Positions 39,325-55,671 are shown, counted from the stretch's first letter. The stretch is DNA of 64,000 bases from Sindora glabra (GCA_020226215.1 CM035232.1:50344179-50408178); one strand, 5' to 3'. Notes: generated from the sequence alone by a model not told the origin. Program-made: numbers and translations.

Positions 39325-40467
39325 GGTAGCATTTGGTTCGTAGAATGTTATTAACAATCTCAGGAATGTTGTAAGGGAATATTGTATTCTTATGTTTGGT
39401 TCAAAGTTTGAAAAAAGTGTAGGAATCTCACATTCTTGAGAATATTTTTGACCCAACATTCCCTTAAAATATTCTCATGGAAGGAGGTGAGTATTTCAGA
39501 TTTCCATGGGATGGGAATATTAATACTAAAATAAAAATATAAAATTATTCTTACATTTATTTCTCTCTCTTATTTATCACTTTATCAAATAATTTTTTAA
39601 TATAAATTAGAAAATTATTATTATTTTATTAATAAAAATATTTTTATTATTAAAAAAATACAATGAAATTAATTTTTTAATTATAATTTATTTTTTATTA
39701 TTATTCCTAATGTTTAAAATATTATTTTAATATATTTATATATATGATTTTTTCTTTGAAAAATAATGCAATAGGCTTGAAATTTCTTTTAAGAAAAAAG
39801 CATATTTATACATAAAAATATAAAACAATAATATGTTTATATTAAAGAAGGAACTATAATGTAAAATATAGTACTAGTATGAAATATAATTATGAAAATG
39901 ATTTAGTAATGAAAATTTATGATTTTGCAAAAAGAGAAATGTCAAGTATCTTTAATACTATAATAATAACTTAAATAAATTACACTCACTTTATTTTGAA
40001 AGTTTATCTAATAATAATATATTATATTTTAATAATTAATATATTCTTTATTTATAATACATTAAATATTAAAATATAATAAAATATAAAATATTCTTAT
40101 ATCTATTTTAATGAATTTTTAGATATTAAATATTAAGATTTAATTTATTACGTATTAAAAAATTTTAATTACTTATGTAATTTTAAATAAAAATATGATT
40201 TATTTTATTATATTTTATAATAAAAATTATTAAAGGTATTTTTGAAATAATTTCAAAATTTACAAGCATATCAAATATGAACTAAACTTAATAATATAAC
40301 ATGTATAGGAATCTAGCAAAATATTCTTAGAAAAGTTTACAGTGAACTAAATATAAGAATGTTACATTCCTATTAATTAAATTCTTATTAATTAAATTCT
40401 CAAGAATCACATTCTCAAGAATGTATACTTTTCTAAGAATGTAAGATTCCATGAACCAAATGCCATC
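39325..40467. mobile_element. 1.14 kb MITE-like element, Harbinger-style ends
   Basis: Left end GGTAGCATTTGGTTCGTAGA; right end read inward GATGGCATTTGGTTCATGGA, 21 of the first 26 bases matching. ATA flanks both sides (39322-39324 and 40468-40470). The GCATTTGGTTC core resembles the GGxxCTGTTTGGTT ends of PIF/Harbinger MITEs, which also give 3 bp duplications, though usually TTA or TAA. Inner repeats of ACATTCTTGAGAAT occur near both ends. The centre is AT-rich with no transposase. Confidence 0.65.
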
Positions 40468-41528
40468 ATAGAGATCAATGAGAAATGATAGCCAAATACA
40501 AAAAATACTAACTAATTTGTCAATTTTATTGGAGTGATTGTATAGTCCAAAGCATCAATAGCTACTCCTTATTGAAAGAAAATACCCAAAGGATTGAAAG
40601 ATAACATTTGGGATAAGATCTTGGTATGTACGCTTGATTTCGATAGATTTGTATTATGTATATGAAAGATATATTTGTAGCATACTTACATATAATTTGA
40701 TCTTTTGCATATGGTTTTTTTTTCTTGTAGAAATCCTTTGATATTCCAAGCAAAATGTTGATTTGCAATAAAGTATTGCAACATACAGTAACCTTATGTA
40801 AGGATGTCAAGTCAACTTTAAGGTGGAAATACATCAATCTTGAGACCACAATAAAATCTGACTTAATGCAATGATGGAATTACCTTGATTAAGAATTATG
40901 GGAGAAGTTCCAAAAATAATGCAAGGATAAGCATTTCAAGGTAAATATTTATATTCTATTGCATAATTCATTTTAATATCTTGTTTGTATATGATTTGTA
41001 CTTGTGAACTAATATATCCTTTAGTCAATGCATGAAGTAAGTCTAATTAGGAGAAGTAAAAGAAGAACACATATCTATATAGGCTTTCTCAAGGAGGCTA
41101 TAAGAAGTTAAATAAAGACTTGTTGACTAAAATGTGTGTTGAAGATTAGGAGGGCGAGGATGCTAGTAAGACATTTTGCATTTCTCATGCAAAGTTATGG
41201 AAAGAAGGGAAAGTAAACAAGTAACAACAATACACAACCCTAGAAAGTCAAGTTGTTATGAAGAAGATTGTTAGTATTAAGACTTATACCAAAATATATT
41301 ATTTGAATTTGAAGCTTCCATTTTAATTAAGTTATTTCTAATAATTTATTGTTTGTTAATTGTTATAGGATGCTCTTATATAGTAGGGTTTCCAGGGTGA
41401 GTTTCAACTAGCTAGGAAGTATGACACCTTGACTATAACTTTAGGAACTAAAAGGTATCTTAGCCATATTCAAGATGTTAAACATAGTGTTGGCCATGTG
41501 GAAATATTTAGCCCAATAAGGTGCTCTT

Positions 41529-42874
41529 TGTTGGGATTGGGAGCTATACAAGTGCAACAGAATAAACCGATTCCATCCACCGGATCCATGCAAAAATATT
41601 AAATCAGAACAAGGATTTGTTGAATACCTTTGTGATGACTTTAGAACTTGGTTGTTGATCACCTTTTCAGCTTCCTTTTTAGCCGAAAACTCTGAGGTAT
41701 CCACACAAACCCACGAATCACCGATGAACGTCCACACGAACATTGGTTTGAATTGTTCTCCTTTTTCTTCGTAGTGCTAGCTATGCCTCTTCAAAGGTTT
41801 TGATCAAGGAGAGGTGTTAGGGTTTTTCTATGCTTAGGATGCGTGAATAAAAATGAATCAACTATTATTATCCAACAAGCCTATTTAAATAGGTGTATAG
41901 AAAATCCTAACCTATTTAGGCTTTATTCCATGTACAATTATAGGTTTACAATTAGGCCTTATAATTATAACATGAATTCCTAAATATTAGGCTCAAATAA
42001 TTTGGTCCATTAATTTCAAATTCACTAGGCTCTAAGTGTGCAACCCTACAAGCTCTCATTACGTTGGCAATGATCATTAATCATATTAATGATCGGTGTC
42101 TAGCAACACATCATTGTTACCCAAGTAAAAAGAAAGTCGATGATTTGACTAAACTTTTACATGTGATCATCACCTATGTCTTTTTGTCCTATACATCTAG
42201 ATTGAGCACGAGACATGGACCGTGTCATTCCCGTATAGCCCAATCTTGAGGTTTTTTTATTCCTAAGTAAGCTAACTGAAACAAATGTACCGTGTCATTC
42301 CCATGGCCATGCATTTTCTCAGTTTTACTTAATCAAGGGGCCTACAGATATTACTCCTGTTATATAGAAGGGACAAATCCCATCTTGATCACACAAACCC
42401 TCCGCATGATATGTGACATATCCAATATCTACCCTTGCATTCACTTAACCATGAGTGACATATAATAGTATCAAAATATGAAACTCACATGTAGGGAACC
42501 TTGGTGATCTCAGGTCAAAAGATCATGTTAATAATAATCACTAAGAACCACTCATGATATTCATATAGTGATCTATGTAGTGTTCTTAAGATGGGTCAGT
42601 GTAGTATACAAGTTCTCTAACTTGCACTCATGTGTAAAATTAATATCCCATATAAGTCTTCACACATGCTAGTCTTAACATATCAAAGCAACCTAATCCA
42701 CAATGATATATGACTAGGGACATTTAAGAATATAATTATTCTCAAGTTATTATCATAATTAAATATATTACGCAGACAATATATATAAATATAATAATTG
42801 GAATTACCATTAAAATAACATGATTCAAAATTACAATCATCAATATGATTAGTTTTAAGGCATATACACTAACA
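41529..42874. mobile_element. Solo LTR, 1346 bp
   Basis: It runs from TGTTGGGATTGGGAGC to TATACACTAACA with CTCTT on both sides (41524-41528 and 42875-42879), a perfect 5 bp target duplication. No internal retroelement sequence is attached, so it is a solo LTR left by recombination between two LTRs. The inner part (42330-42680) has the phrase style of a long plant Copia LTR. TATA-like words on the minus strand suggest that strand is the sense strand, but this is not certain. Confidence 0.85.
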
Positions 42875-42879
42875 CTCTT

Positions 42880-46077
<3,198 letters not shown>

Positions 46078-46504
46078 TAGGGGTGTAAATGAATTAAGCT
46101 ATTCGAGATCGATTTGTAAAAAATTCAATTAGCGCTCGAATTTTAAAAAGTTGAGCTTAGCTTTTTATTACTCAATTCGAATTATTTATGAGTCTAAAAG
46201 AGCTTAATATAAAATGTATTTTTATTTTTTATATTATATATAATATAAATAAATTAAACATTTATAGGCTCGTTTAAGATCGAATATAACCTAAGTTTGA
46301 GTTTGAGTTCAAATACTTATGTTTGATTAGAAATTTGGAGTAAAGAATATAGAGCTCATTTAAGCTCAATTAAGCTTATGTTCAAATCAAGCTTGAGCTA
46401 GACTTTTTAAGGCTTGATAAGCTTGGGTTGAGCTTATTTAATATTGTCGAGCTCAAGCTCAAACATGTAGATGTTTGGCTTGGCTCGACTCATTTGTACC
46501 CTTA
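46078..46504. mobile_element. hAT-type MITE, 427 bp
   Basis: Left end TAGGGGTGTAAATGA; right end read inward TAAGGGTACAAATGA, 12 of 15 matching. The flanking 8-mers GCAGTTGG (46070-46077) and GCAGTTAG (46505-46512) differ by one base, the 8 bp duplication size of hAT elements. Inside are many GAGCTCAAGCTT-type words in both directions. The GGGGTGTAAATGAGC-style end is common in plant hAT MITEs. It encodes nothing. Confidence 0.82.
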
Positions 46505-46512
46505 GCAGTTAG

Positions 46513-49500
46513 AGACAGTTGCTTTACATTGGATAAAAGAAATAGTAGCTCTTTACACGTATCCATCAGCCTCTCCAATGACTCTCAACTGAATACAATA
46601 GAAAAATGGCTACACAATAGTGTTCTAGCAAGAAAAGAACATGACTACCTATCGGAAGGGAGGCCAATAAAGAAAGGAAGAAAAGGGATGGAAAAAAGAA
46701 AAAGATCCCATAGGAGAGTGAGAATTAAAGAGAGTGAGGTAATCATGCTATGGAAAAAAAATGGAAAATCCCAAAAGTGACAGTAGCCCAAAAATAAAAA
46801 TAAAAATTAAAAGGGAAGGGGCTATTAGCTACAAAGAGAGAGAAAAAAAAGTAAAAATGAAAGCAATTAAGTGTGTGACGGTGCATATGAGGGAACAGAA
46901 AGTAGCTATATATAAAAATAAAAAGAAGGAGAAGCATCCCAAAATAGAAGGAAGGGGCCAGATAAAAAGAAAAAGGAGGACAGAGAAAGTGTAAGTTGTG
47001 AGCAATGTTTCTGTGCATTGTGGTATATCATAACTCACACTCCTCTTTAAATCTAAGCCCTCCAATGATTTTATAAAATCCTAGCCATTAACTTTTCATA
47101 CTTTATAATATTATTTTTTACTTTCTCCAAATAATTTTAAAATTCAATGTGAATATCTTAAAAAATAAAATCTTAATACTCACATTTTTATAAAACTAAT
47201 TTTATTTAGAATCTCAATTCAATTATTATTTTTAATCCCCCTTCAATATAAAAAAAATACCACAACTCCTAAGAATAATTTATCAAAATACAAATAATTT
47301 ATTTCATAAATCCTTATAGAAAATAGTTAAACAAGCCTTAAATGTATGATGCCATTTTAAAGCTACATCTACTTCAAACTTCCATAATTTTCAATAATAA
47401 TTTATTCAATGCAAAAATTAGTTCATTCCTTGTAAAAATTATTTTAATCAAATTTTGAATCAATAATAATCATATAAAATAAATTTAGTTCAAATATTAT
47501 TATCAATAAAAGGAATTCAAATGTAATATAATAGCCAAATGAATAAAATGAATATTTATGTACTTTGAAATTTATAAGGCTTTAGTTATTAATTTGGGAG
47601 ATTACATAGATGAGTGGTATTTAGTAAGGCATTAACTACACCATTAATCATTGTCTAACAATTAAGTTTAGTTAGTAGTCATTAAGCCTTTGGTTTGCAA
47701 AGTTAAGGTGCTCGTGCCAAATGATGCAATCTAAACAATGGATAAAGCCAATGAAACCTTCATTGAATGATTGATGGTTCTCATTCAATACCTAGTGGAG
47801 GTATTAACTTGTATTCTTTTATCAATAAAGATTTTATATATTTTTTAAAGTTATTTTAGTATTGTTGTGTAAGACTACTAATTTTTGTTGTTTATGTCAC
47901 AATACCTTCTAATCTTGCTTAAAAGGAGTTACAACCTCTTGATCATGCTTGTAAGGAATTGCAACTTCCCAATCTTATTTCGAAGGAACTACAACCTCCC
48001 AATCTTGCTCGAAAGGAGTTGTAATGATGCCTAATAGGTCTTAGGGTAAGAATTCCTAAGTCATACTTTCAATTAGAGTGGATGTGATAGGATTGGAAAT
48101 TTTGATTTTCACTGAAAAAGCTTCCATCAAGTAGTTATTGAAGTTCATGGAGCACAATGTGACTTACATCTAGCTTTAAATCTTGTAAGTTTATGCTATC
48201 TTCTTTGATTAAACATAAATTAATTGAACTACTATCTAAATATGAGTTTAACTTATGTTAAGCCTTTTGCCGGCATTACTTTGGCATGTTACCATCGATA
48301 AATGTTACATATGGATTCCTAAATCCATATTAACTTAATAATCAATCTATCGTGGAAAAGGATAAAAGTTAGGACTAAATTGTTAAGGCTTTAATACATT
48401 AGCCTAGGAAAAAATTCCTACTTTGTGTTGTACCATGAAGGTTAAGTCTTATTTATGTTTTATTTATAATTTTTTTATTAAACAAATTTTAATAGTTACA
48501 TTATATTGTAGTGGCCATTGGATGTTGGCTCTAGTAATGTCGAGGAGTAATTTTATCTACTAGATGGATCCTTTTTTAGGAGAAATACAATCCATTTTGA
48601 AGAATTCCTTAAAAAGAGTCCCAACCACAGCATCCAAGCAAGGTTTGAAATTAAGGATAGGTAAATCTTTCAAATGGGAAAAGTGTAAGTATGTTAATAG
48701 TAAAATTAAATTGTGTTTAACTAGGAAGATTTTGTATCAATAGGATCAAATTGACCTCTTATTTTATTGCAATGCCTAAAATAGCCAAGAAATGTGTAAT
48801 ATGGCTTTAATATCATGTGCTACATGTTTGATTTGTTATTTTCTTGTAAACTTTAAACTCCCCACTAAGGTTATTACTTGCTTATTTATAACTTTTCACA
48901 TGTGAGATTAATTAATTGAATTAGTATTAATGATAACATATTAATTATGTATAACTTGTAATGCTTCAAGAAGAAGCACCAGCCATACACTAGAGAATAA
49001 CTTGATAAGGTTAGAGAGTTTTGAGCAAGACATTTCCTTAAAACTAGAGTCAAACTTTAATGAATGGCTTTAGTTATTCCCAAATATTATTAGTGTTTGT
49101 AATTAATTAAGTTAGTATAAATTAGTTGCTAGCAATTAGCTTGGCTATGAATGACTTTCTTGTAACTTGTATTTTGATGTATAAAAAAGAATTCAGAGCT
49201 TTATATAAAAGCTCTTATAATTGGTTATGCTATTGTCAATTTCTATCTCAGTTTACTATTGTTGTGTAATGTTCTTACAGGTGTCAATTGGTTGTTTCTT
49301 ATGTGTCAATTGGTTCTATACATTTAAAAAAATTTTGGTACATAAAAAAATATTGATTTTCTACATAAAATTGATGTCTTTTAGCTTACAACATCAGTTG
49401 TTCAACAACTAATGTCAACTATTTATTAGTGAGACAATATCATAGTACTTTACATAATAGTTTTTATTTTATTTTTTCAAATAATTGATGTTTAAACCCA

Positions 49501-50657
49501 AGACACTAGCATGAGTTGAAAATAAAAGGAGTGTAGTAATGACATTATTTGCAAATTTCATCTTGAGTTTCTTCCAATCCTAAATTGATCCTCTTTCGTT
49601 AGTTCTTCATTTAAGAACAATTATCCTATAATCAATAATATCATTTGACCAATTAACATAACATCCATTCTTCTATGATTTAAACGTAAATTCATCACAA
49701 ATAACAAATAGTGATAAGTTCATAATCTAATTTCACCAAATAAGCAAAATTGAATAAAAATTTGCTTATAACATAAAAGAATGATTTTTATATTAAAAAA
49801 AAAGTTTTAGCCCATATAATAGAAATAAACATTCAAAAATTACGTTGATATCTGAATACGTAATATGATCCAAAAATCATCAGAAATTTTCTACTCACGG
49901 AATGGGATTTCACACACTTTCCTTTTTATTGGTTTCAGCAGAAAGAGGTTATAGCCATCTTTGATCATCCAGGGAGAAGTCCTGCTATTCTCTTAGAGGC
50001 TGCAGCGTTCTTTATGTCTTTTTTTTTTCCTAATGATAGGAGTAGTTATTTAAGCACCTATGCAATGTTTTGAAATCAAACTTAAGATATAGAAGAAATC
50101 AAAACTCTCAAATAATATCATATACAAGTTGAATTAAAGACTCTCATTAGAATTCATAATTGTCTTAATATATAAATTATGTGCGTAAATACAATATTTA
50201 ATTTCTTATTTGTAGAGATAATCATTATTATATTCTTTAAATTTTATAACTAGTATTATTAGTTACTTATTTATTAAAAAAATTAAATAATACAAATTTA
50301 ACACAAAATTTCTAAAAGCTGCTACCTTCCTGGAAATAAATTATGAAAATCCATAAATACCATAAAAATTCAATAAATAAATGCCACTAGATGCTAGGAA
50401 TGAGATGCCAATAACATTGGAAATTTTATTTCATTAATACTGCATGCTGCTTTCCACTTGAGACATTGTGCTTGCTATTTGAGTGACTAACATACAAAGC
50501 CAACGGGAAAATTAAAGCACAAGAGAAGTACAAAATACAAAGTACAAATACTCCGTAATGATACTTGAAAAAAAAAAAAAAAAAGCGAAAAATACCCACA
50601 CAACTGAACTTAGTAACAGCTCTTATTTTGGTAAGCCTAAATATGGATCAAGTAACA
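46513..50657. other. Gene-free stretch downstream of the proline-rich gene
   Basis: A purine-rich segment at 46640-46990 produces overlapping open frames on both strands that I regard as compositional. A 31-32 bp minisatellite is at 47911-48030. Elsewhere AT-rich with no recognised element; a TAGTG word near 49425 was not paired with a CACTA start. Confidence 0.45.
47911..48030. repeat. Minisatellite, four copies of about 31-32 bp
   Basis: Four imperfect copies of a unit near TCTTGCTCGAAAGGAGTTAC plus AACCTCCCAA follow one another. Differences include a small shift in the second unit. Confidence 0.75.
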
Positions 50658-51053
50658 TTAATCTTCAGAAGGAGGATGTTTAGGATAGTGACCATAGGGT
50701 GGTGGGCTATAGGTTGGTGGTGGCTTCTTGACGGGCGGTTTCTCCACCGGTGGTGGCTTCACGACTGGAGGCTTCCCCACGGGAGGCGGCTTGTGGGTTG
50801 GAGGCTCCTCATGAATGGGAGGTTTGTAGGTAGGTGGTTTCTCCGCCGGTGGAGGTTTGTGGAGTGGGGGCTTCTCTACTGGTGGTGGCTTCTCAACCGG
50901 TGGGGGTTTCACCGGAGGAGACTTGTAAACTGGTGGCTTTTCAGTCGGAGGTTTGTAGGTGGGTGGCTCATATGGCTTCTTGTCGTCAGCGAAAGCTGGG
51001 GTGGTGAGAACCAGCACCCCAAGGAGGAGCAATAGAAAGCTTGAGTTAGACAT
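50658..51053 (-). CDS. Secreted repetitive proline-rich cell-wall protein
   Basis: A 131-residue protein with a clear signal peptide (residues 1-22, MSNSSFLLLLLGVLVLTTPA then FA, cleaved before DDKKPYEPP). The mature part is built almost entirely from Pro/Lys/Val/Glu repeats of the type KPPPVEKPP, YKPP and YKSPP, ending in YSPPPYGHYPKHPPSED. This is the pattern of plant PRP/ENOD2-like structural wall proteins, which are exported, hydroxylated and cross-linked through tyrosine. An upstream in-frame ATG at 51093-51095 would add 14 residues; I chose 51051-51053 because the signal peptide starts there and the TATA box lies just 45-51 bases upstream. It is single-exon, much richer in G and C than its surroundings, and complete. 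An antisense open frame is a by-product of the codon pattern. It is the only convincing host gene here. Confidence 0.93.
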   Translation of the reverse strand: MSNSSFLLLLLGVLVLTTPAFADDKKPYEPPTYKPPTEKPPVYKSPPVKPPPVEKPPPVEKPPLHKPPPAEKPPTYKPPIHEEPPTHKPPPVGKPPVVKPPPVEKPPVKKPPPTYSPPPYGHYPKHPPSED

Positions 51054-51097
51054 GTTTGGGGCTTGTGGTGGTGCTGTATGCAAAGAAATGTTCATGC

Positions 51098-51104
51098 ATT
51101 TATA
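51098..51104 (-). promoter_or_regulatory. TATA box of the proline-rich protein gene
   Basis: TATAAAT on the minus strand, 45-51 bases upstream of the chosen ATG. A start about 30 bases downstream would give a short 15-20 base leader and would place the upstream in-frame ATG (51093-51095) outside the transcript. Confidence 0.65.
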
Positions 51105-53170
51105 GTAGCAACGGGGGAAATTTGTCGGAAGAGATTGTCAATTTAACATAGTTTTTATTAAATAATATATTATTAAAGATTAAGGGAAGTCAATAATTTT
51201 AGGCAGGTATGATGATTTGTCAATTTGAAGGCAGGCGGGGTTGAAAAATATACAAGGCGAAAGCGACACTTAATCTACCCCAGATTTTGGTCCAAATTAG
51301 GAAGTACGTTCGGAAGCTCCACGAACATAAAGGGATTTGGAGCACCCACTTGTAACTTTTTTATAATCAAAATTCTCAAATATTTGTATATTATAAGTGT
51401 GAATGTTCATGTTATCAGTTTCTTACAAAAAAAATTGCAACACTTTTTAAAAAATTTTCAATGTAATGCCCTAAACAGTATTTTTAATGAAAAAAATTAC
51501 ATATATACTTTTTGTAGAAATTATTGGCTTTGTCAAAAAAAAATTCAGGTTTTTGTAGAAATCAAGTAACTCTGTAAATCCAAATAATATCCAAGAGTTT
51601 AAGTTTAATCGATAGTTAGTTTAAAAGATTTTACACCTCCAATGTTCAAAAAAGAAAAATATGTCATTAGAACAGTAATAATCATTAAGAATTTTTTAAT
51701 AATGTTAAAGAATTTTAACCATTGATATGATAATATAGATAAGTGATAGTATACAGTAAATTAAATTTAAATTCAATTATTATTATAATAATGTTGAATA
51801 CATGGCTTTTATGATATACACTTGTGTTTGTGTTAGACGCTAATATATAAACAAAGGGTAAATTTAGGTTCGACATGAATTCAAAGATTTTCCAAACAGA
51901 ACTAGTGATCATTTTACAAACAACTTGATGCAGTGTTTCTGAATGATGGGATAATCCTGTATTGACTTTGAGTTATACATAAATCCACTAAGCAATATTG
52001 CATAAAAAAACACATGTAAATTTGTTTATATTAAAGTTACAATTTTTAGTGAAAAGTTAAAAATTTTTAAATTAATTTTATAAAAATTATAAAAATACAT
52101 AAAGGTGCGAATCTCGGTACTCACGGGAAGTATAACCTTTTTATATTTCAGTATCAAAAAGTAACACTTCGTAAATACTTCTTAACACATTGCGCATTTA
52201 AAATTTCTATGTATATTTTAAGCTAATATGGTTCGATGCATAGATCAAGGTGCCACGACTTAACTGCATATTGTATGCAATTAAATTTTAAAAATTATGT
52301 GCACACGTACGTATACAATTAATTTAGTATTTTCTACATGTAACTGTGTTAGACTGGGTTCTTCAACTATTGAATTTTTTTTAATGAGAAGAATGGTTAA
52401 ATTATTGAATGTATATATATACATAAAGATCAAAAATTAAAATTTAAATATAATAGAAGTTATAAAATTTAAAAAAAATAAAAAAATCATAAATAGATTG
52501 AGCCAAAGCCGCTCAACTTCAATTTTTTGATTTTATTATATAATGTGTTTGTATAGTTTCATGCACTGTGTTCTATGTTAGGAGTGCCTTTAATCTTGGT
52601 CATCGAAGGAACAATACCCTCGTATAGGTCTTAGGCACGTTTTTCCCTACATTAGTATGGTAAGTTCAAATTTTCGTTTTGAGAATATTCCTAAATTAAA
52701 TCCAATATAAACTAATAAGGAGCTCATAAAAAATAAATGCATTATTTTTTTATTGATAAACTAAAGGTTACCACTTGAACAGGTAACCTCACGTTCTATT
52801 CTAATATTCATAATAAATAAATAAATATTTGTCACCGAGAAAGATAGACACAAAATTAAAAATAGGAAGCATATTGATAAAAAAAAAAGTGCCTCTATGA
52901 CCTGGAGTTTTGTATAATACCGTTTATTTGTATTTATACTTAAAATATTAAAATAATAAAAAATATTTTCTTTATTCAATAACAAATGTGAAGTAAAATG
53001 AAAAATAGCATTTTTATTTTAAATAAAATTTATTTTTCAATTATCATAACACAATACATTATTATTTAAAAAATATTTTTATATGTATAAGTGAAAAATA
53101 TTTTTTTATTTAAATATATATAAAGAATTTTTTGACATAAATATTTTTCATCAAAACAATTGGAAGTTTA
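51105..53170. other. Promoter side of the proline-rich gene, then gene-free DNA
   Basis: The first few hundred bases probably hold the promoter. 51225-51350 is less AT-rich with an unrecognised frame. Beyond 51400 the sequence is AT-rich with no gene or element edge found. Confidence 0.45.
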
Positions 53171-53174
53171 TACA

Positions 53175-54145
53175 ATTAGCAATGAGTTAAACCAAGTTGA
53201 GTCAATCTAAGCTGGCCTCAGCTTGCATCAAATTTGTCTAGCTCTAAATTTAGGCTCAATTCAAGTTAGTTTATCTTTTGTGCTCAAGCTCATTCTCATT
53301 AGCTCAAAAGTCAATTGTAATAATAAAGTACTTTGTCGGCAATTTACTATTCTAAAATAATTTTGAAAGTAAATATATTTTTTAACTTAATGACGTTGAT
53401 AAAAACATATAAATGGTATATTATAAGTATATTTAATGTAATATAAATAATAAATTATTTTAAAATATAAAATTATATTATTATCATAACTCAATTTTAA
53501 AAGATGAATTGGTTTGAACTTTTCAATTTTTTATCAATACTTATAACTTTATTGAATTACCTTTTTTGAAAAACATATGTCTTAGAAACCATAAGTGAAA
53601 AATGAACCTTAATTATATAATTATTTAACTTTTAAATATAAAATTAGTAAGTTTTTTGAAAGAATAAAATTTAAAGTAAAACTTGTCTACTAAATTATTT
53701 AACTTATAAAAGTAAAATTAATAAATTATTTATTAGAGTCTTACCATTTGATTATCTATCATTCTTATGATAAATTTACAAATAAAATTTATTAACCATC
53801 ATTAATCTAATTATTTTATATTTTTTACTTAAAATAATATTTTAAAATTTTTATGTAAAATATTGAAGTAATATATTTGTAATAAAAAATACATTATCTT
53901 AGATTTTAGAATTTAGTATTGTTAAATATTTTTTAAAATATATATTATAATATATATACATATATATTTTTTATTCTATATATGGGTATATCAAACCAAT
54001 TCGTGGTATAAATGAGTTTAAGTTTTCATTGACTCAAACTCAATTCATTTAAAATATAAGTTAGATAATCCAGCTCAAATATCAGACATTTGTCTCGAAA
54101 TTCAAATTGAGTTGTGAATCACTTGCAAACTATTTAACTCGTTGT
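53175..54145. repeat. Diverged MITE-like repeat, related words to 46078-46504 (weak)
   Basis: The left part has CAAGTTGAGTCAATCTAAGC and AGCTCTAAATTTAGGCTCAA; the right part has TCAAATTGAGTTGTGAATCA and ATTTAACTCGTTGTTAGCCG. Such words on both flanks of an AT-rich centre suggest an old hAT-type MITE relative. Ends were not resolved. Confidence 0.35.
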
Positions 54146-55671
54146 TAGCCGAGAAGCTGGGAAGATGGCTGGATTTCTGGTTGGGAAAACTTTGATACTC
54201 ATGCTTCTGCTTGCTCGCTTGTCCCCAGATATCCTCCGAAAAGTATTGAGAAGATAACTGGAATTACTCTCTCTCTCTCTCTCTCTCGGAAAAAGAAAAG
54301 ATAACTATGTCTGGAGGCCCTGGACTTAACCTTGTCTGAATCTGAACAGATTTTCACTTTAATGCATTGCCGATTATTAATGGGTGATTTAATGCCTTAT
54401 CACAGATAAATATAACAATAAGTATAAATTTTATAAAAAATGTAATATGTAAAAAAAAAGGATTCAAAATTAAATTTTGAATCTTTTATATATATTAGAT
54501 TAAATTTTAAAAATTTATCCTATTATCCTGTTTTGAAATTGATAGCTATTAATTTATATTCAAAAGTCAATTAGGATTTTATTTTTAGTATATATAGTAT
54601 TATTATAAATTTTATGTACCTCACTAACTTTTATTAGTATTTTATCTGCCTTTCATATTCAAAGTGAATCACTAAAACTATAAAATATACTTTAAAAGAT
54701 AAAATAATCGTCACAATTGTTGCTGGAACAAATAACATACAATTGAGAAAAAAATTAATAATTATCTATTATTTTTTTCAATAATCATTCGCTTTATTTT
54801 CTAATTTGTATCTTTCAAGTATTGAATGTGAAAAGGGCTTTTGGCAGTAAAATTTATATGGATATATTTCAATATGTACCCAGAAGATGCATGTCGAGAA
54901 ATTAAAATTGACACAATGCAGAGGCTAATAAGCATGCATGAAGGTAACATATAGGACGATTTTTGTACTTGTCGCATTATTTTCAAATATAGATACCAGA
55001 CCGAAAATCCATTTACCGAATAATTAAACATGCATGGAGGCCTGATCTCTAATATTGTGCTTGGGATCACTTTTGAGTAGGGATTTGAACTACAATCTCC
55101 GATTACAATATTGCATATAATATTGTAATTGTGGATTGCACTATAATTATGATTTTTTGTAATTTTGTACCACAACAATCATATTTTTTTTCATAATTTT
55201 ATAAATTACAGTTAAATCGTAATCATAATTTAAAACCTAAGTTTTTTAGGAATGGGCATTGAAAGAAGACATGATTATTTTCGTTTTCTATTAGTGGTTT
55301 CTTGTTTGACAAGTTTACCACTATTTGGATGGGCAGACACCAGAGGAGAAGGAAATTGAAATAGAGAAAATAGAGGACAAAAAGGATTTTCACCTTGTTT
55401 AGATGGAAAGCGAAGATGAAAATAATTTAAAGCTTTTTTTGGACAGAGAGGCTCCAACTGGGTATTTACAACACAGCAGGTTAGTTAAACACGGTGAGAG
55501 ACAGACCGCCAAATATTTTAATGCCGAAGAATCACAGAAGAAACTATAATAGTGAATATTGGTGAGTACAAGGTTAGAATGAGATGTCAATATACTGGTA
55601 TGGATAGAATGCATGTGAAAGCAGCTCACTTGGGAAGCATTCCAGCATGACATTCTATTCATATTGAGACG
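54146..55671. other. Gene-free stretch left of CACTA-4
   Basis: Includes a (CT)n tract at 54267-54287. A 125-codon minus-strand frame (54801-55178) has no domain I recognise and odd composition. 55260-55670 is less AT-rich with two short minus-strand frames of no known family. Confidence 0.4.
54267..54287. repeat. (CT)n microsatellite
   Basis: Ten CT units and one extra C. Confidence 0.95.

Noticed and set aside
46475..47065. Overlapping frames on both strands
   Set aside because: A purine-rich strand lacks stops in several frames; the products are Lys/Arg-rich or Phe/Leu-rich low-complexity sequence.
47860..49430. Possible CACTA element from a CTACTAATTTTTG word to TTTATTAGTG
   Set aside because: The left word is not a proper CACTA end and no matching flanking triplet was found.
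50566..50584. A-run beside the proline-rich gene as a retrogene tail
   Set aside because: The gene is on the minus strand, so the run reads as T in the gene's direction and cannot be its poly(A).
50565..51035. 156-codon plus-strand frame rich in Trp, Arg and Gly
   Set aside because: Antisense to the proline-rich gene; Trp/Gly/Arg richness is what CCA/CCG/CCT-type Pro codons give in reverse.
54801..55178. 125-codon minus-strand frame
   Set aside because: No known domain, AT-driven composition, no promoter or splice context; kept only as a note.
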